DNA of 64,000 nucleotides, from assembly GCA_009918675.1 (NCBI GenBank), contig RGDM01000008.1:1-64000 (forward strand). The letters are read 5' to 3'. A program made the position numbers and the translations under genes. This DNA comes from a bacterium. Its GTDB lineage: Bacteria; Bdellovibrionota_B; Oligoflexia; Silvanigrellales; Silvanigrellaceae. The notes under the pieces are model-generated. The model made no database searches. It was not told the DNA's origin and was given only the letters and a program-made list of their open reading frames with translations. Positions 1-7,892 of this stretch are shown in pieces. Position 1 is the stretch's first letter. Each line of letters starts with the position of its first letter.

Positions 1-168
1 GAGGGAAGTGAAGTGTTGTCGAATGCAATTTTTCTGACCCTCGATTGGTCGCCGGCGCAGCATCACACGATTCGCTTTTCTTTGACAGACAAAGGACGGT
101 TCTTGCAAAACAAGAACATGATTGCCGCGAGTTCAGCCAGTGTGGCTTGGTTGGCAACCTGGCAGTGA
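1..168 (+). CDS. C-terminal end of an unrecognised protein (truncated by window edge)
   Basis: Frame 1 is open from the first base to a TGA at 166-168 and gives 55 residues ending in SVAWLATWQ. The composition looks like a real protein (alternating hydrophobic and polar residues, as in a beta-rich C-terminus). I do not recognise the family. It lies upstream of the redox two-component pair and the MbnP/MbnH pair on the same strand, with a 177-nt gap before the kinase, so co-transcription is uncertain. The upstream part lies outside the window. Confidence 0.5.
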   Translation, partial: EGSEVLSNAIFLTLDWSPAQHHTIRFSLTDKGRFLQNKNMIAASSASVAWLATWQ

Positions 169-258
169 ATTTGGCTTGAAAGAAAGCGAGTCTCATTGTT
201 TTTGCTTTGCGCTGTAGAATGAGCAAAAAGCCCCTGTGACATTTGAAGTGTCTCTCGC

Positions 259-291
259 CGCAACAATCTGTTGCGTTTCCTCGGCCGAGGA
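259..291. promoter_or_regulatory. Two adjacent inverted repeats upstream of the RegB-like kinase gene
   Basis: A 7-bp stem (CGCAACA/TGTTGCG, 3-nt loop, 259-275) is followed at 278-291 by a perfect 14-bp palindrome, TCCTCGGCCGAGGA. They sit 55-87 nt before the kinase start in the only gap upstream of the operon. There is no T-run, so a terminator is unlikely. An operator, possibly autoregulatory, is an inference. Confidence 0.35.
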
Positions 292-345
292 GTTGTCATA
301 TATCTATAAGACATGTCATGAATCTGAATATCACAGGGAACCGCC

Positions 346-1581
346 ATGTCGCTCAACGATCGTAGCTTGAAATTGGTTTTGTCGCTTCGATGGATTGCCA
401 TCGCTTGCCAAGCATTGGCGCTATTTCCCGCTTTAAAACTGGGCTGGTTGCAAACGCACACGCGCATTCCGGCGATTCTTATCATCGCCTTTTTGGCCTT
501 ATTGAATGCGTTGAGTTTTTTAGCACACAAAAACAAATTTATTCGTCCAACGCAGGGGTATATTCTCACCCAGCTTGGCTTCGATCTGTTTGCGCTTTGT
601 GGGTTGCTATGGCTTTCGGGGGGCGCCTGGAATCCTTTTATCAGTTTGTTATTTTTTCATGCAGGTTTAGCAGCACTCTTGCTGCAAGGTCTCTACTTGC
701 TTCTTTTTGTCATGCTGCTGCTTTGGTCAATGACTGCTCTTTATTCGAATCCGCTGATCCCTCCACCCGCTCTAGGGCAAACACTTCCGAGCCTTGTGCT
801 GTATCCGGCTCATACGATTGTCTTGCTGAGTTTGATTGGCTTAATAGCTTGGGTTTCGCTGCGTCTTGAAAGTAAGCGAAAGGAAATTGAAGCTGCTAAA
901 GATGAGCTCCAACGGCTTGATCATCTGCGTGCTTTTGGTGTTATTGCTACTGGCTTTTCGCATGAATTTGCAACACCCCTTTCGACCTTGCAAATGCGAC
1001 TCAAAAGACTCCAGCGGCGCAGTGGCGAACTTGAAAGCGATGACGATCTCAAAGTTGCGCTAGAGGCCGCGCATCAGTGCGAAAACAAGGTGAAAAACCT
1101 GCTGAAGCGCAGAGACGATTTGGCCAATTGTACTTTCGAAAAAGTTGATATTTCTTCGCAACTGCGCGAGCTCAAAGAAGCGTGGGTAGCCTCTGATGTT
1201 AGTCTGGTCATCGAACTACCTGAACAGCCTATTGAAATTCGAACTCCATTGAGTTCTTTAAAGCAGGTCATTGCAGATCTTCTTGAAAACGCGCGGCAGG
1301 CGTGTCCAACCGGAGTCATTAAAATGAGCGCCCGCAGCAACGACATCGCTGGCGTCGTGGAACTTCAGATTGAAGATCAGGGTCCAGGTGTTCCGCTTGT
1401 GATTCGCGAGCATCTCGGCGAGCCCTTCTTCACAACACGAGACAATGGAAATGGGCTTGGACTCTACAACGCAGTGACTTTTGCCAAGGCAATGGGCGGG
1501 CTCCTGCAGATTTCTGATCGCCCTGAAGGTGGAGCAAAAATCACACTGCAACTGCCAATCTTGCAGCCCGAGAAAGCCTGA
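346..1581 (+). CDS. regB: Redox-sensing histidine kinase, RegB/PrrB/ActS type
   Basis: Membrane sensor kinase of 411 aa. Several hydrophobic segments fill residues 10-170 and contain GGAWNPF (92-98), matching the GGxxNPF quinone-binding motif of RegB. The kinase core follows: H-box FSHEFATPLS with His206, N-box DLLENARQA (Asn315), G1 DQGPGVP and G2 GNGLGLY. Cys245 lies 39 residues after the phospho-His, close to the spacing of the redox-active cysteine of RegB (His225 to Cys265). The response regulator follows directly (stop TGA, then ATG). RegBA systems control respiration and electron-sink genes, which fits the haem-protein genes downstream. RegB-type assignment is confident; sensing mode is inferred from the motifs. 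Confidence 0.88.
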   Translation: MSLNDRSLKLVLSLRWIAIACQALALFPALKLGWLQTHTRIPAILIIAFLALLNALSFLAHKNKFIRPTQGYILTQLGFDLFALCGLLWLSGGAWNPFISLLFFHAGLAALLLQGLYLLLFVMLLLWSMTALYSNPLIPPPALGQTLPSLVLYPAHTIVLLSLIGLIAWVSLRLESKRKEIEAAKDELQRLDHLRAFGVIATGFSHEFATPLSTLQMRLKRLQRRSGELESDDDLKVALEAAHQCENKVKNLLKRRDDLANCTFEKVDISSQLRELKEAWVASDVSLVIELPEQPIEIRTPLSSLKQVIADLLENARQACPTGVIKMSARSNDIAGVVELQIEDQGPGVPLVIREHLGEPFFTTRDNGNGLGLYNAVTFAKAMGGLLQISDRPEGGAKITLQLPILQPEKA

Positions 1582-2136
1582 ATGAGCGAAGCAATAAAGC
1601 AAAAAAGACTTTTAATTCTTGACGATGATTTGGCATTTCGCAGAACCCTTGAACTTGAGTTTTGTGAGCGTGGCTATTTCGTTTTCAGTGTGGCAAATGT
1701 AGTCCAGGCACGTTCGGCGCTTGATAACGGAAATATTTTCGATTTCGCGATCCTTGACCTCCGGTTGAAGTCGGAACTCAGTCTCGAATTTCTTCGCGAA
1801 CTGACCGCAATAAATAGTTGCTGCAGAGCTGTTGTCTTGACGGGGTACCCATCCACGGCAACCACTGTTCAGGCTATAAAAAATGGAGCGGTCAATTATC
1901 TGTTGAAGCCATCTTCAGTTGAGTTGATTGAGCAGGCTCTTTGGCTTGAAGACGTTGGTATCGAGTTCAATTTTGATAATTCAGATGCGCAGTCTGTGAC
2001 CTTGGCGCGCTATGAGTTTGAGTTGATTGAATATGTACTTTCGCAATGTGGCGGGAATATCACTCATGCTGCGAATCGTCTGGGACTTCATAGGCAAAGC
2101 TTGCAGAGAAAAATTAAAAAAGGCGCGCCGAAATAA
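1582..2136 (+). CDS. regA: Response regulator with Fis-type HTH, RegA/PrrA/ActR type
   Basis: 184 aa. The N-terminal receiver domain has an acidic patch DDD near residue 15, phosphoacceptor Asp59 (AILDLRL), the switch Thr in VVLTGY and Lys in YLLKPSS. A short linker leads to a C-terminal Fis-type helix-turn-helix (GGNITHAANRLGLHRQSLQR), the short RegA architecture without an AAA+ domain. The start codon immediately follows the kinase stop, so the two are translationally coupled. The MbnP-type gene begins 17 nt after the stop and is a plausible target. Confidence 0.88.
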   Translation: MSEAIKQKRLLILDDDLAFRRTLELEFCERGYFVFSVANVVQARSALDNGNIFDFAILDLRLKSELSLEFLRELTAINSCCRAVVLTGYPSTATTVQAIKNGAVNYLLKPSSVELIEQALWLEDVGIEFNFDNSDAQSVTLARYEFELIEYVLSQCGGNITHAANRLGLHRQSLQRKIKKGAPK

Positions 2137-2153
2137 CTGGGAGGGACAATTTC

Positions 2154-3650
2154 ATGTCTAGATTGAAGTCAATGCGCTCACTGCTACCTTTCTGTGCTGT
2201 TCTTGTTCTTGTGGGCGCGAATGCCTGCGGCAAAGGTAAAGAGGCAAGTTCGGGAATGGGTGCTGATGAGCAGGTGGTTGAAATTCCCTTCCGTGCAACC
2301 GTTGGTGACGAGGATTTTGATTGTAACAAAACCTTCACCCTTGGTTCAGACAACACTCAGGTGCAGCCAAAAGATTTTCGCTACTTTGTAAGTAACATTA
2401 AATTCGTGAAAGCGGACGGAACAAAAGAAACTCTTAAACTTGAGCAAGATGGAAAATGGCAGACGGGAAATGTTGCACTTCTCGACTACGCCACAACCGA
2501 TTCAAACTGCGCCAAATCATCGTCTCCCGATGCAGAAACACGTAAAGTTGTTCGAGGCGTCATCAAACGCGGCGAATACACCGGCATGGAATTCGCTCTT
2601 GGCTTGGACGACATAACCAACCACCTCGATGCTGCAACCGCACAGCCGCCACTCAACAATCCTGGTATGTGGTGGTCATGGAAGGGCGGCTACAAGGAAC
2701 TGCGCTTGGAATTAACAGTGCTTTCAGACGGCAGTGCAAAGAATAAAGATTATTTAGTTCATCATGGCGCAACAAATTGTTCAGGAACCTCACCAGAAAC
2801 TTATGCATGCACTCATGAAAATAATGCGCTGATCACGCTGAAAGGTGATCCTCTTTCGTCTGGGGTGAAATTTGATGTTGCAAAGTTTTTTGAGGGTGAG
2901 AAACTGCAAGAGGAATTGACACAAAATCTTTCGACAACGAAGCAGCTCGGTGTTGTTAGCAGCCCAACCTCGTGGGGTTGTATGGCTTTTGCGAATGACG
3001 GTGATTGTGAAATTCTTTTCGCCAATTTGGGATTGACCTTCAAAGACGCAGTGGGCGGAATCACGCCAAGCCAAAAGCCATTCTCTCTCTATTCAAATTC
3101 TGGAACCACTCAAGCATCTGATCCATCGAATATTAAAACCGACGGCACCACCTGCACTGATGCTAAAAAGGTGGCCACTGGCGATAATTGTTTCGTGCGC
3201 AATACGGCTCTCAACGTGAATCTTGAAGTGGGCGATGCCAACCACGCCTCAGGAGCCAGTGGCTTTCCGAGCCACAATGCGGGCCTGACCTGTGTGAGCT
3301 GTCATCAAAGCAAAGGCCCCGGTAAAGGTCTCCACACCTTTTCGGGAACAGTTTACAAGGCTGACCAAGCGACTCCTGCCGCTGGGGCGATTGTGAAAAT
3401 CTTCAACGAGAAGCCTCCGACTTCAGGCAGCGACACTCGCGTGCCAGTGAAGCAATTCGTGACCGACAAAAGCGGAAACTTTTACACAACCACCGACTAC
3501 CTGGCGCAGCTGACTAATGCCAACAAAGAATATTGGGTCACAGTCACTGACGCTGATGGGAGTGGTGCGAAAAGCATGGGTTCGTCAAAAGTCACTGGTC
3601 AGTGCAGCCAATGCCACGTGGGCGGACAACGCATTTGGATCAACAAGTGA
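2154..3650 (+). CDS. mbnP: MbnP-type copper-binding lipoprotein with C-terminal di-CxxCH extension
   Basis: 498 aa. A lipoprotein signal (LVLVGANAC) is followed by an MbnP-like region: VEIPFRATVGDEDFDC, the DFRYFVSNI block and the GMWWSWKGGYK block with Trp173, Trp174 and Trp176. Known MbnP proteins bind copper, and a tryptophan is oxidised to kynurenine by the partner MbnH. Unusually, about 120 further residues follow, with CVSCH at 380-384, a beta-sandwich-like segment resembling carboxypeptidase-regulatory domains (FSGTVYKADQATPAAGAIV), and CSQCH at 484-488. Both are covalent haem c motifs. The next gene starts inside the stop codon (GTGA). The protein should be anchored in a membrane facing the periplasm. 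MbnP family is confident; haem attachment is inferred from the motifs. Confidence 0.82.
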   Translation: MSRLKSMRSLLPFCAVLVLVGANACGKGKEASSGMGADEQVVEIPFRATVGDEDFDCNKTFTLGSDNTQVQPKDFRYFVSNIKFVKADGTKETLKLEQDGKWQTGNVALLDYATTDSNCAKSSSPDAETRKVVRGVIKRGEYTGMEFALGLDDITNHLDAATAQPPLNNPGMWWSWKGGYKELRLELTVLSDGSAKNKDYLVHHGATNCSGTSPETYACTHENNALITLKGDPLSSGVKFDVAKFFEGEKLQEELTQNLSTTKQLGVVSSPTSWGCMAFANDGDCEILFANLGLTFKDAVGGITPSQKPFSLYSNSGTTQASDPSNIKTDGTTCTDAKKVATGDNCFVRNTALNVNLEVGDANHASGASGFPSHNAGLTCVSCHQSKGPGKGLHTFSGTVYKADQATPAAGAIVKIFNEKPPTSGSDTRVPVKQFVTDKSGNFYTTTDYLAQLTNANKEYWVTVTDADGSGAKSMGSSKVTGQCSQCHVGGQRIWINK

Positions 3651-4795
3651 CATTTGCCTCAGTTCAAACACTGAGGCCTCGGAAACTCCGGAAGGTTCAA
3701 AATCGTCAGAGAGCACAGAAGAGTGTTCTTTGGCTTTTTGTTCTTTTATCGTACTTTTTTTGGGCTGAACAAGTGCGAGCAACTCCTGTTGCGGCTCAAC
3801 CGATTTCCAAAAAGGCTGAGTGGGGCCGGGTGCTTTTTTTTGATTCTCGACTTTCGGCCAATGGAAAGACGTCGTGTGCGACGTGTCACGAACCAAATCG
3901 AGCATTCACCGAAAATAAAGCTAGTTCAACAGATATTGAAGGACACTCAGTTCACAGGAATTCACCCACGCTCATCAACGCGGCACACATGGATGTGCTG
4001 ACTTGGGCGAATCCCGTTCTCAGAAAACTGGAAAATCAAATTATCGTGCCGCTGTTTCTCGACACTCCGGGTGAGATGGCGTTGTCGCGTGTGTGGGCAA
4101 AAGTGCGCAGTGAAGTATTAGCAAAGTCGCCACACATTGATATGTTTCGCAGTGCTTTCCCTGAAGAAAAAGGCCTTCCCGACACGCGACATCTTTTCTC
4201 TGCCTTGGCTGAATATGTGCGAACGCTTGAGGCGTTCGATAGTCCATACGACCGTTTTCTTGCGGGTAATCAAAATGCCTTGAATCAAGAAGCCAAACTT
4301 GGCAGAGAGTTGTTCTTTTCGGAACGAACGAGCTGTTCGGCGTGTCATTCTGGCATTCTTTTTAGCAACGCTGCCAAAAAGGAATTCCTGATTGGAAAAG
4401 ACCCATTGGCACGTGCGCCAGCGAAAGATGCACGCGGGAATATTCTCCAATTCGCGCATAACGGCCTGTACAATTGGGACGGCAAGGGTGGGGTTCCTGA
4501 AAAGAGCGAGGGACTTTACGAGTTCAGTGCGCAAATGGAAGACAGAGGTCGGTTCCGCATCCCGCCGTTGCGCAATGTTGCGCGCACTCCTCCCTACATG
4601 CACGACGGAAGTATTGCCACACTTGAGCGAGTTGTTGAGCATTACAATCGAGGTGGATTCAATAAGTGCGAAAAAAGGAAAAGTTGCGGGGCAGCGCCGC
4701 AAAAGGATCCGCTGATTCGGCCGCTCAATTTGAGTACAAAAGAGAAACGAGCGTTGGTGGAATTTCTCAAAGCACTTTCGACGCAGAAGTTTTAA
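3647..4795 (+). CDS. mbnH: MbnH-like di-haem cytochrome c peroxidase family enzyme
   Basis: About 382 aa from the GTG at 3647, which overlaps the mbnP stop by 4 nt. An upstream in-frame ATG at 3602 lies inside mbnP and is less likely. A basic n-region and a hydrophobic segment (SVLWLFVLLSYFFW) end at a VRA cleavage site, so the protein is exported. Haem motifs are CATCH (77-81) and CSACH (230-234). The late block RNVARTPPYMHDGSIATLE is typical of the CcpA/MauG/MbnH family. MbnH enzymes convert a Trp of MbnP to kynurenine, and the coupled gene order supports that role here. Peroxidase activity is not excluded. Confidence 0.85.
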   Translation: MTFASVQTLRPRKLRKVQNRQRAQKSVLWLFVLLSYFFWAEQVRATPVAAQPISKKAEWGRVLFFDSRLSANGKTSCATCHEPNRAFTENKASSTDIEGHSVHRNSPTLINAAHMDVLTWANPVLRKLENQIIVPLFLDTPGEMALSRVWAKVRSEVLAKSPHIDMFRSAFPEEKGLPDTRHLFSALAEYVRTLEAFDSPYDRFLAGNQNALNQEAKLGRELFFSERTSCSACHSGILFSNAAKKEFLIGKDPLARAPAKDARGNILQFAHNGLYNWDGKGGVPEKSEGLYEFSAQMEDRGRFRIPPLRNVARTPPYMHDGSIATLERVVEHYNRGGFNKCEKRKSCGAAPQKDPLIRPLNLSTKEKRALVEFLKALSTQKF

Positions 4796-4893
4796 TTCGA
4801 ACATTGATGAAAAAATCGAATGACCGAAAGCAATGTGCAAAGAACTAAAAATTCAATGTGCAAGGAAATGTGTGAAAGACGTGTCATTCAAAA

Positions 4894-4969
4894 TGGAGCC
4901 TCCGACAGGATTTGAACCTGCGACCCTCGCATTACGAATGCGATGCTCTACCAGCTGAGCTACAGAGGC
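4894..4969 (-). tRNA. tRNA-Thr (anticodon CGT)
   Basis: A 76-nt cloverleaf on the minus strand. The acceptor stem GCCTCTG pairs with CGGAGGC (one G-U), the D arm is present, the anticodon stem is TCGCA/TGCGA with loop TTCGTAA, the T arm is GCAGG/CCTGT, and CCA is encoded. The anticodon CGT reads ACG (Thr). It lies 21 nt downstream of tRNA-Phe, so both probably come from one transcript. Confidence 0.96.
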
Positions 4970-4990
4970 GAGGAGTGAGGCGGAGTGAAG

Positions 4991-5066
4991 TGGTGGCGCC
5001 TCCCAGAATCGAACTGGGGACACGTAGATTTTCAATCTACTGCTCTACCGACTGAGCTAAAGCGCC
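4991..5066 (-). tRNA. tRNA-Phe (anticodon GAA)
   Basis: A 76-nt cloverleaf on the minus strand. The acceptor stem GGCGCTT pairs with AGGCGCC (one G-U), the anticodon stem GTAGA/TCTAC encloses loop TTGAAAA, the T arm is CCCAG/CTGGG with TTCGATT, and CCA is encoded. The anticodon is GAA, for Phe. Confidence 0.96.
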
Positions 5067-5083
5067 AACGTGGGTAGGGGTCT

Positions 5084-5108
5084 ATTATAGGCCCGAATGA
5101 CCTGTCAA
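5084..5108 (-). promoter_or_regulatory. Candidate promoter of the tRNA-Phe/Thr transcript with 13-nt spacer
   Basis: On the minus strand a perfect TTGACA (5108-5103) and a perfect TATAAT (5089-5084) lie upstream of tRNA-Phe. Only 13 nt separate them instead of the usual 16-18. The region overlaps the last codons of the TadE-like gene. The exact hexamers and position favour a promoter; the spacing is a reason for doubt. Confidence 0.4.
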
Positions 5109-5774
5109 GCTTGGGGCGGAGATTCGTCCGGCAAAACAGAGCTCCCGTTCATTTATGAGCTGTTTTGCGAGTTTGCCGCTTGCCGCAAGGATGCTTGCTT
5201 GGATGCGAAATCCAACCAAGGCCCTGGCTCGCTCTCCTGTGCGACTTATGGCTGGGCACAAACTGTATGAAACAGCTCTGCGCGCCGACGGCTGAGTGGT
5301 TGCCATGTAGGCCGCCCAGAGGGCCGTTGCGGCTCCTGGTGTGAGTCGGGCTGAACCCTCGGTGAGGCAGAGTGCTCTTTGCGTGCTCAGGCTGAGAAGG
5401 TGCTGCTTTTCGAAACGTTCACGCGCTCGCAATGGAAGGTCTGTGGCAGTTGCAGAGGACTCTGGCTTTAAAGTTGAGCGACATGCAGGGGGAGCGGCGA
5501 GGAGCACCGTGAATCGACTGTCCGGTTTTGCGTTCGAGCTTGAGGTGAGTGCGCCTTGCGGCCACATTGAATGTTGCCGCAGCGCAAGGGGGACAATGTT
5601 GGGATGGAGCTCTGCATCCAAAGCGGAGTTCAACTTCTGTAGCGCGGTTTGCGTGGTTTGTGTGAGATTAGGCAAGGCTGAAAATAGAAAGAAGCAGATT
5701 GGTAAGATGAGTGAAAGCTCCGTCAGGGCCTGCCCCGATTCTCGCCTGTTTTTGTAAAACCCCTTATTGCGCAT
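5085..5774 (-). CDS. TadE-like pseudopilin of the Tad/Flp locus
   Basis: 229 aa from the ATG at 5774, which has GAGG 6 nt upstream. The N-terminus has a basic leader, then SG|QALTELSLILPICFF. This is a class III prepilin-like site with Glu at +5 followed by one hydrophobic helix, as in TadE and other minor pilins. The rest of the protein is unrecognised. It is the last gene of the minus-strand Tad arm and overlaps the preceding gene by 11 nt. The predicted role is a minor pilin or assembly factor. The stop lies within the tRNA promoter region. Confidence 0.6.
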   Translation of the reverse strand: MRNKGFYKNRRESGQALTELSLILPICFFLFSALPNLTQTTQTALQKLNSALDAELHPNIVPLALRQHSMWPQGALTSSSNAKPDSRFTVLLAAPPACRSTLKPESSATATDLPLRARERFEKQHLLSLSTQRALCLTEGSARLTPGAATALWAAYMATTQPSARRAVSYSLCPAISRTGERARALVGFRIQASILAASGKLAKQLINERELCFAGRISAPSLTGHSGL

Positions 5775-6696
5775 CACGGACCTCAACACTCCATTGCGGT
5801 TCGAAGGACATCTGTAGAAGCCATTCGGATTGTCTTGTGCGCTCAGATGTTTTTGGTTCAGTCTTGGCGTTTGATTTCCCGTTGAGAGATGTTGATTTCA
5901 GGCGCGGATGAACAAGATGCACGAGCATGGGCTCAAAGGTGTGAGTCGTAATTTTTTTTGAATTAAGCCCTTCATCTACTTTGACACTGCTCCGCCGCTG
6001 TGGCTTGAGCAAAACGAAACCCACGCGCGGCGTGAAACTTTCCTGAAGAAGATCGTTGATTTTAATATGACTGAGAAACGGTGCTCCCAATTGCGCGGTT
6101 CGCAAATGGAGAGTGCAGCTCTCAGAGATGGTTTCTAGGTTTCTGCAATCTGTGGTCGAGATATCTATCAAACTTGCAGCCTCAGGCAAGCACGCAAGTA
6201 AACACAGGCTCTGTGAAATAGAGAGAGTGTGCACTTGAGACTGCAGTTCGCGATCCAATGAACTTATTGCGTTCCGATTGCGAATTGCATTTTCGGACGC
6301 GATTTGACTGACCTGCGCTTGTGCGATGGTCATGTTTCGAAACACTTGAAAGGGTGTTGGTATGGGGAGTTGTGTTTCCCAAAGAGGAGGACTTGCTGCA
6401 AGGTCAAGAGCACTTGATGCACCCATCTCCGCAACTCGCAACCATGAAAACAAGTGTCTCTTGAGACGCAGATTACTATTAACAAAAACATTCAGCTGCA
6501 GTGCGTTTTCTGTTTGCAGAAAGAGGGCCTTGTGGAGCGATTTTTCTGCTTCGAAAACCTCCTGTCTTTTCGCCTGGAGTGAACGGGCAACAGCAAAAAA
6601 TGTCACAACAATGAGGGTTATAAAGGCAAGCAGTAAAGGTAATGCTTGGCCAGCGCTCTGACTTATGAATTTTACTTCATCATTTGTATTTTTCAT
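5764..6696 (-). CDS. TadG/TadE-like membrane protein of the Tad locus
   Basis: 310 aa. The N-terminus AGQALPLLLAFITLIVVTFFAVA is a TadG-type hydrophobic start with G-Q-A-L. The Glu typical of pilins is replaced by Leu at +5, as is acceptable for TadG-like proteins. A helical, Ala/Leu-rich region follows, then a Cys-containing segment (LLACLPEAAS, TDCRNLETISESC). It overlaps the upstream gene by 4 nt (ATGA), which shows operon coupling. I assign it by N-terminus and context, not by a recognised C-terminal domain. Confidence 0.5.
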   Translation of the reverse strand: MKNTNDEVKFISQSAGQALPLLLAFITLIVVTFFAVARSLQAKRQEVFEAEKSLHKALFLQTENALQLNVFVNSNLRLKRHLFSWLRVAEMGASSALDLAASPPLWETQLPIPTPFQVFRNMTIAQAQVSQIASENAIRNRNAISSLDRELQSQVHTLSISQSLCLLACLPEAASLIDISTTDCRNLETISESCTLHLRTAQLGAPFLSHIKINDLLQESFTPRVGFVLLKPQRRSSVKVDEGLNSKKITTHTFEPMLVHLVHPRLKSTSLNGKSNAKTEPKTSERTRQSEWLLQMSFEPQWSVEVRDAQ

Positions 6697-7268
6697 TTGC
6701 TCGGGACCGCATTGTCTGGCTCGTACACGCCAAAAAGGTACAGCGGCACAAAAAATGGGACACTGCGTTTAGCACTGCTGCGCATGGAAATTCCTCGCCG
6801 GGTTGGCGAGTTTTTTTGAGATTGATATTGGCCGATACAATTGCGTCCATCGACGAGAACACTCAGAAGCGGTTCGAGCCAGCTCTGAATGCAAACAGTG
6901 ACCGACAATTCGACGGGCGCAAGAGGTTTCTCTTTGTGCGGGCCCGTGGCAGACGCGTAAACGCCAGAAAGAGTTCCTGTTTGCGATGATCTTTCAACTG
7001 AGGTCCAAGACCAATTCAGAAGTGATGATTGAAAGAGAGTTTCGCTCGCCTGTTTGAGCGACTTCTCGACCGGGTTGTTTTCCCTAACTCCCGGTGCAAA
7101 GGTGCCATGAGAGAGATGGGAGAGAGATTTCAATGCTTCTGCACCAGCGCGGCTGCTCACCATAAGTTCGAGCGAATGGCGGATCGCATAGAGGCGCGTC
7201 AGCTCATGAACGCCGCTGGCCAAGACTAAAAAAACACCTCCTACAACAACTGTTTCAACGACAGACAT
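6693..7268 (-). CDS. TadE-like protein lacking a leader
   Basis: 191 aa, beginning MSVVETVVVGGVFLVLASGV: one N-terminal hydrophobic helix with Glu at position 5, like a mature pilin. The SD AGAAAGGA lies 4 nt before the ATG. Eight in-frame codons directly upstream (7292-7269) would encode a basic leader ending in Gly but contain no start codon and follow a TGA. It overlaps the 208-aa gene by 14 nt and the TadG-like gene by 4 nt. The likely role is a Tad minor pilin or a membrane scaffold; the remainder is unrecognised. Confidence 0.5.
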   Translation of the reverse strand: MSVVETVVVGGVFLVLASGVHELTRLYAIRHSLELMVSSRAGAEALKSLSHLSHGTFAPGVRENNPVEKSLKQASETLFQSSLLNWSWTSVERSSQTGTLSGVYASATGPHKEKPLAPVELSVTVCIQSWLEPLLSVLVDGRNCIGQYQSQKNSPTRRGISMRSSAKRSVPFFVPLYLFGVYEPDNAVPSK

Positions 7269-7881
7269 ACCATCCTTTCTCTGATTCTTCTTTCAATGCG
7301 TACCGACCCCAAAGACGTGCTTTATTGATTTGAGCAATTCGACTGCAGCGCATTGGGTCTACAGACGCCTCTCGTGGTTTTTCTTTTACTGCAACAGACT
7401 TCTTTTTTGATTTTTCTTGGGAGTGGATGACTTGAGCTTGATTATTTTCGTTCGAAGCTGACGCTTGCAGCTCTCCCTGTTGAGAGGGATTTTCCGGAAT
7501 TAGGGAAACAACTTCAGCTTCAGATCTGATCATATTTTGCGCGTCTTTATGCATAGTGCGAGCACGAGAAAAAAAGAATATTGCACTGAATACAGCAATT
7601 GAAAATGCGCAGCAGGTGATAAATCGTGCGAGTGACTTTGCGCAGAGAGTCATAATTTTAATCAAGCATTCTGAAAACAATGTCTTCGAAAGAACGATAA
7701 AATAATCGCCATCAAATTCTATGGGGTACCCAACTCTGCGAAATACAGATTCACCTTGATTTGTGATTTTCACCCAGTGATCGTCGCATTCCACACGGGT
7801 CTGATTTCGAGATAAGTGAGGGAGCCGCCAATAAGTAAAAGGCACGCCTAAACGTATAAGCACATGGATTCTATTTGGCAC
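7255..7881 (-). CDS. Unrecognised single-pass membrane protein in Tad operon
   Basis: 208 aa from a GTG at 7881 with GGAGG five nt upstream, 11 nt after the secretin stop. Residues 1-80 look soluble, one hydrophobic segment follows (ARFITCCAFSIAVFSAIFFF), and then a charged, Ser/Glu/Lys-rich region. I do not recognise it. The position between secretin and TadE-like genes suggests an assembly or pilotin-like role. The usual CpaB/RcpC signature (SAF domain) is not visible here. Confidence 0.55.
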   Translation of the reverse strand: MPNRIHVLIRLGVPFTYWRLPHLSRNQTRVECDDHWVKITNQGESVFRRVGYPIEFDGDYFIVLSKTLFSECLIKIMTLCAKSLARFITCCAFSIAVFSAIFFFSRARTMHKDAQNMIRSEAEVVSLIPENPSQQGELQASASNENNQAQVIHSQEKSKKKSVAVKEKPREASVDPMRCSRIAQINKARLWGRYALKEESEKGWYVCR

Positions 7882-7892
7882 GCGTACCTCCG

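Noticed and set aside
63-569. 168-aa minus-strand ORF
   Set aside because: It is antisense to the RegB-like gene and the partial upstream gene, has no domain, and breaks the codon character seen on the plus strand.
4118-4840. 240-aa minus-strand ORF over mbnH
   Set aside because: It is the antisense shadow of a clear di-haem gene and is Arg/Leu/Ser-rich without protein-like pattern.
4853-5035. Minus-strand ORF over the two tRNAs
   Set aside because: It only translates tRNA sequence.
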